Shown piece after piece: positions 1 to 5,382 of a DNA stretch of 7,475 nt; positions within the stretch are counted from its first letter, which is position 1; the number at the start of each line of letters is the position of its first letter. This DNA is from an uncultured bacterium (lineage in GTDB: Bacteria > Patescibacteriota > Minisyncoccia > Phycocordibacterales > CAIZIN01). The notes beneath the pieces were generated by a model, which did not search any database, was not told the origin of the DNA, and worked only from the letters and a program-made list of their open reading frames with translations. Position numbers and translations under genes: made by a program. The DNA is taken from positions 1 through 7,475 of the forward strand of contig CAIZIN010000011.1 of the NCBI GenBank assembly GCA_903933085.1, read 5' to 3'.

Positions 1-20
1 ACGAATGCGGGGATTTCCAA
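1..20. repeat. Partial REP-like palindromic repeat at the window edge
   Basis: The first bases contain CGAATGCGGG followed by GAT-T-TCCA. The same ten-base core CGAATGCGGG occurs at 3042-3051, in the left end of the composite repeat that starts at 3031. In short members of this kind of repeat the order is TGTCATTCC, a GC-rich palindrome, then GGAATCCAG, so this would be the right half of a copy cut by the window edge. The match is short and the assignment is tentative. Confidence 0.35.
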
Positions 21-178
21 CTATGAATAGTTTTGAGAAATGGATAATTGCATTATTAAAATTTCGACAAAACATTAGATGCAATAAATACCAACCAAGT
101 TAATTGGGGTAACCCGCTATAGCGCCAACAATGTGTATATAGGTTTAGTATATTGAGCTAAATAGTTTCGTAACAATC

Positions 179-202
179 TTAAATTTTTTTTGAAAAATTT
201 AA
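179..202. other. AT-only hairpin upstream of the first gene
   Basis: TTAAATTTTT (179-188) and AAAAATTTAA (193-202) are perfect inverted copies around a TTTG loop. There is no G or C in the stem, so chance is a real possibility in AT-rich DNA. It lies 28 bp upstream of the TATAAT box and could be part of a promoter or a weak terminator from the left. The rest of 21-229 shows no ORF or RNA gene that I can support. Confidence 0.25.
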
Positions 203-229
203 TATTTTAGTTTTTTAATAGTTTTGTTG

Positions 230-235
230 TATAAT
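230..235 (+). promoter_or_regulatory. -10 box TATAAT of the ATPase gene
   Basis: A perfect TATAAT lies 10 nt before the ATG at 246. Transcription would start near 242, leaving a 5' leader of only a few nt. No convincing -35 hexamer is seen 16-18 bp upstream, where the sequence is T-rich, and there is no Shine-Dalgarno sequence. Confidence 0.6.
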
Positions 236-245
236 AAGAATAAAT

Positions 246-2999
246 ATGAACCCTAATTTTTCAGAAGAAAAAAATTTTACAAACTCACAAGATGAGCTTG
301 CTTTTTTACGTAATAGAGTTGCCTCGCTAGAAAAAAATTTTGAAGAAAAAGGTGAGGAAATAAATCGTGAAGAAATAATTCGGGAAGAGATTGATGCTTA
401 TAAAAAAACTTCTCCCGAAGAGGCTTTACATAGAGATTTCATGCTTACTCATTCCGATGTGGAAGGAATAGTGCTCGATCTTTCTCCGGAGGAGCATGAT
501 AAAAAAATTGAAGAACTTTTGGGAATGCTTCAAGAGAAAGGTATATTAAATACTTTGCGGGTTGTGGAAGCTTTGAAAAACCCTCACATTGAAGATGACT
601 TCCATCGATTTCTTATTGAATTTATATCTAAAGGCTACCCAGTTGAAGGGCTTAAAGAAAAGACTCCACTCTATAAAGCTTTAAAAAGATTACTCTATGA
701 AATATCTTTTCCAGATGCTGAAATAGATGAAAAGCAAAAGCCTTTAAAAGAGTTTGTTTCAGGGATGGAGCAACTTTACGCAGGTTTATTAAATGCCGGA
801 GGAATAAAAAGTTTTCATGACTATATCACTATAGAACTAGCCAAATCACATAGCGACCAAGAGTCAGTATTTTATATGTCTTTACCCGCAGAGCATGCAG
901 ATCTTTTTGAAAAACAAGTACTTTCTTTTTTTCCAAAAGCAAAAGTTCTACCAAAGCATGACGACTATAATATATTTAATGAAGCTGGTATTACGAGTGG
1001 TTCATATGCTTCATATGAAAAAAGTGATGCTCTTCCAATAAAAACTTATGAGGAGTATGATCATGATCCTTTAAATGCTCTTTTGAATTCATTTTCTAAA
1101 ATGAATAAAGTAGGGGAGGGAGCGGCGATTCAGATTGTTTTAAATCCTTACGGTGATTACTATCTTTCAAAATTCAAAAAAGCATTAGAGGAAGTAGAGA
1201 AAGGTGGATCTAAGAAGGAGGCTCTTGATATTACATATGGTTTTGTTGATGAAATAAAAAAAGATTTTAAACATTTTGTAAAAGATACAATAAAAGGTAA
1301 AAAGAAAGAAGGGGAAATTCCTGAACAAAAATACATTGATCAAGGAACTGTAGAAAATTTAAGAAAGAAAATTTCTTCACCAATTGTTTCTGTGAATATT
1401 CGTATCTTGGCATCTGCAGAAAACAGGGCTAGGGCTGAATCAATTCGTAGTGAGCTCGAATCTACTTTCAGTCAGTTTGTGAATACAACAGGAAATAGTA
1501 TTTCGTTTTCAAAATGTGAAGGAAATAAACTTGGTGTTTTGGTAAAGAATTTTTCATTTAGGTTTTTTATTGATGGTGAAGTTTTGCCGATGAGTATAAA
1601 AGAGGTGACAACTGTGATGCACTTTCCTGCAGGAAGTCATACTTCGAATCCAATTCTTAAACAAGCTAAAGCAGGAACAGCTCCTGCACCTTCTGGTATG
1701 CCAGATCATGGAATTTTGTTGGGGGAGAATGTGTATCAAAACGTTCGTCAGAATATTTACATGACTCCCGAGGATAGACTTCGACATATGTATGTGATCG
1801 GACAGACCGGTACCGGTAAATCTGTCATGCTAAGAAACATGATTATTCAAGATATGAAAAATGGGGAAGGAATTTGTTTTATTGATCCTCACGGTTCTGA
1901 TGTTGAGGCGGTCCTTGCTTGTGTTCCTCCAGAGAGATATGAAGACGTAATATATTTTGACCCCGCATACACAGACAGGCCAATGGCTCTAAACATGCTC
2001 GAATTCGATCGATCTCGCCCTGACCAAAAGACTTTTGTGGTGAATGAATTGTTTAGTATTTTCAAAAAATTGTTTAGCAATAGTCCAGAGTCAATGGGGC
2101 CGGCCTTTGAACAATATTTTAGAAACTCAGCAATGCTTGTAATGGAACATCCAGAATCAGGTTGTACTCTTGTAGATATTTCTCGTGTTTTATCTGATAA
2201 AAAATACCGAGATTTCAAACTTGCTCATTGTAAAAATCCACTTATTGCACAATTTTGGGCCAATGCAGAAAAGACTACAGGCGACCAAGGTATTGCAAAC
2301 TACGTTCCATACATTACAAACAAGTTTGATGTGTTTCTTTCAAACGAAATTATGCGACCGATTATTTCTCAGGAAAAATCCTCTTTCAATTTCCGAGATT
2401 TGATGGATAATAAGAAGATTCTGCTCGTAAACCTTTCAAAAGGTCGTCTAGGAGATATGAACGCAAATCTTATTGGACTTATTTTAGTTGGTAAGATATT
2501 AATGGCTGCACTTTCGCGTGCTGATATTATTGGAAGACAAGAGTTTCCTCCTTTTTATCTTTATATTGATGAGTTCCACAATATTACTTCGGATTCGATT
2601 GCAACGATTCTTTCTGAAGCTCGAAAATATAAACTATCATTAACTATTGCTAATCAATTTATAAAACAAATTGATGAAGGAATTCGTGATGCTGTCTTTG
2701 GTAACGTTGGTTCGATGGCGGTGTTTCGTGTGAGTGTGGATGACGCAGAATACTTAGTCAAACAGTTTGAGCCAGTGTTTACTATTAAGGATATTATGAA
2801 TGTTGATAACTTAAATGCGTATCTAAAAATTCTTTCACAAGGAAAGCCTGTTCGTCCATTTTCAATTTTTGAACCATTTCCGCCGAAGGGAGATATTGCT
2901 ATAGGAGATAAATTAAAACAACTTTCATATTTAACTTATGGACAGGATAGGTCTTTTGTGGAAGATTCGATTATGGAAAAATACAATCAAGGTGTATAG
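246..2999 (+). CDS. VirD4/TraD-like type IV secretion / DNA-translocation ATPase
   Basis: A 917-residue P-loop ATPase of the VirD4/TraD/HerA group. Residues 519-526 are a Walker A motif (GQTGTGKS). The motif FIDPHG at 545-550 follows, then a Walker B with a catalytic acid pair (YLYIDEFHN, 771-779, D775/E776), and a sensor-like ANQ at 802-804. The N-terminal third is acidic and helical, with a likely coiled coil at about 13-52. Residues about 208-232 (FYMSLPAEH onward) and 384-460 match, from memory, the domains that precede the ATPase core in this family in Patescibacteria and Gram-positive mobile elements. Family members move DNA at the membrane in conjugation-like systems. I see no transmembrane segment, although VirD4 proteins normally have N-terminal ones. 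The gene stands alone with no relaxase or mating-pore genes nearby. A role in conjugation, competence or another DNA transaction cannot be told apart from sequence alone. The start is supported by the TATAAT box 10 nt upstream. Confidence 0.85.
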   Translation: MNPNFSEEKNFTNSQDELAFLRNRVASLEKNFEEKGEEINREEIIREEIDAYKKTSPEEALHRDFMLTHSDVEGIVLDLSPEEHDKKIEELLGMLQEKGILNTLRVVEALKNPHIEDDFHRFLIEFISKGYPVEGLKEKTPLYKALKRLLYEISFPDAEIDEKQKPLKEFVSGMEQLYAGLLNAGGIKSFHDYITIELAKSHSDQESVFYMSLPAEHADLFEKQVLSFFPKAKVLPKHDDYNIFNEAGITSGSYASYEKSDALPIKTYEEYDHDPLNALLNSFSKMNKVGEGAAIQIVLNPYGDYYLSKFKKALEEVEKGGSKKEALDITYGFVDEIKKDFKHFVKDTIKGKKKEGEIPEQKYIDQGTVENLRKKISSPIVSVNIRILASAENRARAESIRSELESTFSQFVNTTGNSISFSKCEGNKLGVLVKNFSFRFFIDGEVLPMSIKEVTTVMHFPAGSHTSNPILKQAKAGTAPAPSGMPDHGILLGENVYQNVRQNIYMTPEDRLRHMYVIGQTGTGKSVMLRNMIIQDMKNGEGICFIDPHGSDVEAVLACVPPERYEDVIYFDPAYTDRPMALNMLEFDRSRPDQKTFVVNELFSIFKKLFSNSPESMGPAFEQYFRNSAMLVMEHPESGCTLVDISRVLSDKKYRDFKLAHCKNPLIAQFWANAEKTTGDQGIANYVPYITNKFDVFLSNEIMRPIISQEKSSFNFRDLMDNKKILLVNLSKGRLGDMNANLIGLILVGKILMAALSRADIIGRQEFPPFYLYIDEFHNITSDSIATILSEARKYKLSLTIANQFIKQIDEGIRDAVFGNVGSMAVFRVSVDDAEYLVKQFEPVFTIKDIMNVDNLNAYLKILSQGKPVRPFSIFEPFPPKGDIAIGDKLKQLSYLTYGQDRSFVEDSIMEKYNQGV

Positions 3000-3012
3000 C
3001 GGTTAGGCTTTA

Positions 3013-3034
3013 GACACTATACTTTAGCAGTGTC
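3013..3034. other. Small hairpin after the ATPase gene
   Basis: GACACT (3013-3018) and AGTGTC (3029-3034) are perfect inverted copies with a 10-nt loop, 14 nt after the stop codon of the ATPase gene. No T-run follows, so it is not a standard intrinsic terminator. The right arm overlaps the first bases of the composite repeat at 3031. Confidence 0.3.
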
Positions 3035-3175
3035 ATCCTCGCGAATGCGGGTGAGAAAGCATGAGTATACTTTCGCAAGGGCGGAGGACGACGGAGGAGG
3101 TGATAGACGAGATGAACGAAGGTGAGTGAGGTGTGGCCAGAAGATTTTTCTCCAGAAAAATACTCTTGGATCCAG
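3031..3175. repeat. 145-bp composite REP-like repeat
   Basis: The element begins TGTCATCC and ends GGATCCAG, nearly the same borders as the short palindrome at 3264-3292 read on the other strand (TGTCATTCC ... GGAATCCAG). It contains a small hairpin at 3038-3051 (CTCGC, loop GAAT, GCGGG). A G-rich stretch at about 3076-3136 follows, then a strong hairpin at 3144-3161 (ATTTTTC, loop TCCA, GAAAAAT) that extends imperfectly to 3138-3169. Its base composition is far more GC-rich than its surroundings. The minus strand stays open across it, but the frame looks like a by-product of the repeat. It is probably a non-autonomous mobile or REP-type element. The family assignment rests on recall of similar intergenic repeats. 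Confidence 0.5.
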
Positions 3176-3190
3176 GTTAGTTTCTAAATT

Positions 3191-3215
3191 CGAAATCCGA
3201 AGCACGAAATCCGAA
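3191..3215. repeat. Tandem 11-mer CGAAATCCGAA
   Basis: CGAAATCCGAA occurs at 3191-3201 and again at 3205-3215, a 14-bp period with GCA between copies. I recall very similar intergenic strings from many environmental bacterial genomes. Nothing suggests that it is coding. It sits between the composite repeat and the short palindrome and may belong to the same repeat island. Confidence 0.5.
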
Positions 3216-3263
3216 ACAAATACCAAATTCAAAAGAATTAAATTGTAAACAAATACATTTGGA

Positions 3264-3292
3264 CTGGATTCCGGACTAAATCCGGAATGACA
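3264..3292. repeat. Short REP-like palindrome
   Basis: ATTCCGGA (3268-3275) and TCCGGAAT (3281-3288) form a perfect 8-bp stem with a CTAAA loop, flanked by CTGG on the left and GACA on the right. This layout, CTGGATTCC to GGAATGACA, is a very common bacterial intergenic palindrome. It lies in inverted orientation to the composite copy at 3031-3175. It could act as a weak transcription barrier, but no T-tract follows. Confidence 0.55.
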
Positions 3293-3312
3293 AACATAAA
3301 ATTAATTACGTG

Positions 3313-3321
3313 TGATATAAT
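3313..3321 (+). promoter_or_regulatory. Extended -10 promoter (TG-A-TATAAT)
   Basis: A perfect extended -10 element, TGATATAAT, ends 6 nt before the ATG at 3328. That spacing puts the predicted +1 on the A of the start codon, so the transcript would be leaderless. No -35 box is evident, as is usual for extended -10 promoters. Confidence 0.65.
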
Positions 3322-3327
3322 AAAAAA

Positions 3328-3504
3328 ATGAGCATAAAAGATCCTATTAAAGAAATTATTGATGAGTTTGATGATAGAATATCTCTGTATAAGAAGGAGC
3401 GTGAAGATGCACTTGATAATTTTAAAAAAGTTATTAATGTAAAAAAAATTGAAGATGTTAAATCATCTTTAAAATCAGATGTCCAAACAGACACCAAAAA
3501 ATAA
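3328..3504 (+). CDS. Small charged helical protein, unknown
   Basis: A 58-residue ORF starting MSIKDPIKEII and ending SDVQTDTKK. It is rich in Lys, Glu, Asp and Ile, has no membrane segment or signal peptide, and is probably a single long helix at residues 5-45 with a polar tail. I do not recognise the family. The start is supported by the extended -10 element exactly 6 nt upstream. The last 26 nt overlap the next ORF, which is read in the +1 frame. The stop codon follows a run of six A (3496-3501). Loss of one A there would fuse this ORF to the next and give a protein of about 149 residues. It could therefore be a separate leaderless gene, the upstream half of a frameshifted gene, or one partner of a small two-gene module. 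Confidence 0.6.
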   Translation: MSIKDPIKEIIDEFDDRISLYKKEREDALDNFKKVINVKKIEDVKSSLKSDVQTDTKK

Positions 3505-3778
3505 TACGAAGAACAATGTTTCTGTAACTAGTGAAAATTTATTCACTGGTTTACCTTTTAATGAGAGAATAGAATCTTGTGTTAAATTGGTGGAAGGTAA
3601 AGCTCTTCAGTTCGTAAATGAAACAACTATATTGTTAGATTTGGCAAGAAGTGGGGCATCAGTATATGTCTCTTGCGAGGCGGAAAATGACACTGATATC
3701 TGTGCTTTTTTGGCGCAGTTAGATATTAAAGTTGAGGAAATATCACACCTGACTCAAAAAAAACTTTGCGAGCTTTAA
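3479..3778 (+). CDS. Small hypothetical protein overlapping the preceding gene
   Basis: A 99-residue ORF that I do not recognise. The first 20 residues are a polar Asn/Thr/Lys-rich tail. The rest looks like a small folded alpha/beta domain with hydrophobic segments ILLDLA (51-56) and VYVSC (62-66) and four cysteines (34, 66, 75, 97) that do not form a CxxC pair. Codon choice resembles the neighbours, which supports real coding. The ATG lies inside the end of the upstream ORF with a 26-nt overlap and no Shine-Dalgarno sequence, so translation probably depends on the upstream gene by coupling or frameshifting. No other in-frame ATG exists nearby. A toxin-antitoxin-like pair is possible from the layout only; no motif supports it. 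Confidence 0.55.
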   Translation: MSKQTPKNNTKNNVSVTSENLFTGLPFNERIESCVKLVEGKALQFVNETTILLDLARSGASVYVSCEAENDTDICAFLAQLDIKVEEISHLTQKKLCEL

Positions 3779-3832
3779 ATCAAGATATTACCCATCAGCT
3801 TGCCGTGAGTTAGTCGATTTCTAAAATAACTC

Positions 3833-3931
3833 AAGTTTTAGTTAAGAAACTTATGTACGTATAATGCGTGGTGACCGCGCATTATGCGTACATCTACTTT
3901 AGGTTTTTAAGATCAGAGTTTTTATCTTAAA
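3833..3931. other. Three adjacent hairpins, the middle one a 19-bp stem
   Basis: Hairpin 1 is AAGTTT (3833-3838) with AAACTT (3847-3852). Hairpin 2 follows immediately, with arms at 3853-3871 and 3875-3893. All 19 pairs form in RNA, two of them G-U, around a TGA loop. Hairpin 3 is TTTAAGAT (3906-3913) with ATCTTAAA (3924-3931). The large hairpin is followed only at a distance by T-runs (3904-3908), so it is a poor classical terminator, although it may stop transcription from 3778. It could instead be a structured RNA, an operator, or a small mobile palindrome. The remaining sequence to the ndk promoter shows nothing that I can name. Confidence 0.5.
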
Positions 3932-4016
3932 GAGAATGTTTTGGGTATTTTAATCTATTCCCTAGAGTGGTTTCTGAGAGTGAGGTCCTGATGTGGTGTA
4001 TTTTTCAAATAAAAGG

Positions 4017-4025
4017 TGCTATTAT
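4017..4025 (+). promoter_or_regulatory. Extended -10 promoter of ndk (TG-C-TATTAT)
   Basis: TGCTATTAT ends 6 nt before the ATG at 4032, so the predicted +1 is the start codon itself. This supports the ATG at 4032 over the in-frame ATG at 3993, which lies upstream of the promoter. No clear -35 hexamer is present. Confidence 0.6.
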
Positions 4026-4031
4026 CGATAT

Positions 4032-4640
4032 ATGACAACTCATTTTAAATACGAAAAAACTCTGGTTGTTATCAAACCAGATGGTGTACAGCGTTCGCTT
4101 ATTGGTGAAATTATAAAACGTTACGAAAGAGCTGGTTTAAAACTTGTAGCTATGAAGATGTTTGTACCGACTCCGGAGTTTATTGAAACGCATTACACTT
4201 TAGATCCAGAATGGAGACGGATAACAGGAGAGAAAACAATAAAAGGCTATAAAGATAAGGGTCTAGTTCCACCCACAGAAGATCCTTTGGAGGTTACAAG
4301 AATTTTATTAGAACGACTCAAAGCATATTTTACATCTGGACCAGCTATTGCAATGGTTTGGCAAGGTGCGCATTCGGTTGCTATTGTACGAAAACTTACA
4401 GGAAGTACAGAACCGCTGACGTCTGATGTTGGAACTATTAGAGGGGATTATGTTATTGATTCATATCAAATGACAGATCTCGATGGACGCTCTATTAGAA
4501 ACTTAATTCATGCTACTGGCACTGTAGAAGAGGCGGAAATGGAAATTAAGCACTGGTTTAAAGATGAAGAAATAATAAATTATAGATTAGTACAGGAACA
4601 GATTATTTATGATGTAAACTTGGATGGGATACTCGAATAG
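4032..4640 (+). CDS. ndk: Nucleoside diphosphate kinase, enlarged variant
   Basis: A 202-residue NDK, which transfers phosphate from ATP to nucleoside diphosphates through a phospho-histidine in the cytoplasm. The family start is clear: TLVVIKPDGVQR (10-21) with the phosphate-binding Lys15. The nucleotide-site segment GTIRGDY (134-140) is present, and the active His160 sits in NLIHATGT, followed by the usual EEAEMEIKHWF. Typical bacterial NDKs are about 140-150 residues. The excess lies in an insert of roughly 28 residues between THY (53-55) and SGP (102-104), about 10 residues before the active His, and a C-terminal tail after about 180. The canonical HGSDS becomes HATGT, so the usual Asp is missing while a hydroxyl residue is kept at the Ser position. 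I believe long NDKs of this kind occur in Patescibacteria and some archaea. The start at 4032 is chosen because the next ATG upstream adds residues unlike the family and precedes the -10 box. Confidence 0.93.
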   Translation: MTTHFKYEKTLVVIKPDGVQRSLIGEIIKRYERAGLKLVAMKMFVPTPEFIETHYTLDPEWRRITGEKTIKGYKDKGLVPPTEDPLEVTRILLERLKAYFTSGPAIAMVWQGAHSVAIVRKLTGSTEPLTSDVGTIRGDYVIDSYQMTDLDGRSIRNLIHATGTVEEAEMEIKHWFKDEEIINYRLVQEQIIYDVNLDGILE

Positions 4641-4685
4641 TCATAGGTTTATATATCATTTTTATTTTTTTATACATAAAATACA

Positions 4686-4721
4686 AAAGAGGCCTCTTGA
4701 ATACAGGGGTTTCTTTTTTTT
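4686..4721 (+). terminator. Intrinsic terminator after ndk
   Basis: AAAGAGGCCTC (4686-4696) pairs with GGGGTTTCTTT (4706-4716) over 11 positions, three of them G-U, with a 9-nt loop. The T-run continues through 4721. It lies 46 nt after the ndk stop codon. Confidence 0.75.
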
Positions 4722-4747
4722 ATTTTATCATAAATTAATCCAAGCAC

Positions 4748-4775
4748 TTGCCTTTTAATTAAAGGAGAGTAAAAT
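4748..4775 (+). promoter_or_regulatory. Promoter TTGCCT-16-TAAAAT
   Basis: TTGCCT (4748-4753) and TAAAAT (4770-4775) are separated by 16 bp and match the -35 and -10 consensus at four and five of six positions. The -10 ends 9 nt before the ATG at 4785, which again implies almost no leader. This is the only promoter in the window with a plausible -35 box. Confidence 0.5.
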
Positions 4776-4784
4776 AATTTTTGT

Positions 4785-4982
4785 ATGAGTACAATCCTAA
4801 CACAGGAGGGGGAGATCGGAAGGATCCCAAACGTAGAAGAGTTAAGGCCTATCCCAGGAAGAACTGAGGCTGATTCAAAAGGCAGGCCCAATAAGACATC
4901 CCAATTGACACTGTTGTCCGTGGGGGTTGTTGTGAAAGAAGGAGAGGAAGATGTCTCTAAAGGTGTGACTAGGCGTTTCTGA
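4785..4982 (+). CDS. Possible small protein, unknown; alternatively a non-coding transcript
   Basis: A 65-codon ORF (MSTILTQEGEIGRIP... ending GVTRRF) with its own promoter and terminator. The product would be hydrophilic, rich in Gly, Glu, Arg and Thr, with a short hydrophobic stretch LTLLSVGVVV (42-51). I do not recognise it. Its codons differ from those of the neighbours: AGG, ATC, GGG and CCA are frequent, and the segment is clearly more GC-rich than the flanking DNA. That can mean recent acquisition or a non-coding RNA of about 250 nt. The strand is purine-rich, and I find no long internal helix or pairing of the ends, which argues against a compact structured RNA. The start at 4785 fits the leaderless spacing seen elsewhere. 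Confidence 0.42.
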   Translation: MSTILTQEGEIGRIPNVEELRPIPGRTEADSKGRPNKTSQLTLLSVGVVVKEGEEDVSKGVTRRF

Positions 4983-5003
4983 TAGCCACCTAAGAGAATC
5001 ATT

Positions 5004-5034
5004 AACGTTACAAGTTTGCTTGTGACGTTTTTTT
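5004..5034 (+). terminator. Intrinsic terminator of the GC-rich unit
   Basis: AACGTTACAAG (5004-5014) pairs with CTTGTGACGTT (5019-5029), 11 pairs including one G-U, with a TTTG loop and a T-run from 5028 to 5034. It lies 21 nt after the stop codon of the 65-codon ORF. Confidence 0.8.
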
Positions 5035-5178
5035 ATTGATCAATAATGAGTTTAATAAAATTCTGAGTAGATTTTTTTAATAAATGAAAAAAACCATAGC
5101 CTGACACATAAAAACCAAAATTCTCTCTTACAACATTTTTTAGATAAAAAACAATATTCTCTTCTTTTGAGGTGAGTA

Positions 5179-5184
5179 TATAAT
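5179..5184 (+). promoter_or_regulatory. -10 box TATAAT of the structured RNA
   Basis: A perfect TATAAT is placed so that transcription would start at about 5190-5191 (G or A), exactly where the long closing helix of the predicted RNA begins. No -35 box is evident. Confidence 0.55.
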
Positions 5185-5189
5185 TATCT

Positions 5190-5371
5190 GAGGGGCGTTT
5201 GAGAATATTCTCCGATTAAACATTCTCAGGGAGTCTCATATCTTTGAATTCTGGTTGAATGCACCTTGGTGTAATCCGATGAGTTTAAATGCGGACACCC
5301 ACTTGGGTTTTTACCAAGGAGAATATTCTCACACTCCCCATCAAGAACGCTTCCTACAAGGAAGTTTTTTT
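5190..5371 (+). ncRNA. Candidate structured small RNA, 6S-like architecture
   Basis: The ends pair in a long closing helix: 5192-5213 with 5318-5339, 20 of 22 positions paired. The core is GAGAATATTCTCC (5201-5213) against GGAGAATATTCTC (5318-5330), then GGGG (5192-5195) against CCCC (5336-5339). Between the arms lie about 100 nt with weaker local structure. These include CTCAT (5235-5239) with ATGAG (5279-5283), an apical hairpin TGCAC-CTTG-GTGTA (5260-5273), and a small hairpin ACCC-ACTT-GGGT (5299-5310 region) on the 3' side. A -10 box sits just upstream and an intrinsic terminator ends it, giving about 180 nt. Size, closing helix, open centre and 3'-side hairpin recall 6S RNA, the promoter-mimicking RNA that binds RNA polymerase. 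No sequence signature proves this. A novel RNA or regulatory leader is possible, but there is no ORF before the terminator. Confidence 0.5.
5344..5371 (+). terminator. Intrinsic terminator of the structured RNA
   Basis: CTTCCT (5350-5355) pairs with AGGAAG (5359-5364) around an ACA loop, followed by seven T (5365-5371). Upstream A residues can pair with the T-run, and CATCAA before it matches TTGATG after it, so the hairpin can extend on both sides. Confidence 0.75.
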
Positions 5372-5382
5372 GATGATACGAA

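Noticed and set aside
115..124. CGCTATAGCG palindrome, with the nine-base CGCTATAGC again at 7353-7361
   Set aside because: A 9-base match between two intergenic regions is too short to call a repeat or binding site without a genome count.
1554..2403. Several ORFs overlapping the ATPase gene on both strands
   Set aside because: All lie inside the well-supported ATPase gene with intact motifs and show no protein-like features of their own.
3017..3232. Minus-strand ORF of 71 codons across the repeat island
   Set aside because: It lies almost wholly in the composite repeat and its translation is a low-complexity Ser/Pro/Arg-rich string with no start context; repeats often create such frames.
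3860..3865. TATAAT inside the 19-bp palindrome as a promoter
   Set aside because: There is no TG at the right place, no -35 box, and no gene at a leaderless distance; the string is explained by the palindrome.
3993..4031. Upstream ATG giving an NDK longer by 13 residues
   Set aside because: The extra residues (MVYFSNKRCYYRY) do not fit the family start, and the ATG precedes the extended -10 element at 4017-4025.
4761..4767. AAAGGAG as a Shine-Dalgarno for the 65-codon ORF
   Set aside because: It is about 17 nt from the ATG and lies between the -35 and -10 boxes, so it would not be in the mRNA.
4812..4830. GGAA-loop hairpin resembling the SRP RNA tip
   Set aside because: The short stem lacks the asymmetric internal loop sequences of SRP RNA and the flanks do not pair.
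4670..5002. Minus-strand ORF of 110 codons
   Set aside because: It runs antisense through the + strand unit at 4785-4982 and through the ndk terminator hairpin, with no promoter; best read as a shadow.
5036..5178. AT-rich stretch with short palindromes such as ATTGATCAAT and a T6/A6 pairing
   Set aside because: These are expected by chance in such AT-rich sequence and match no known element.
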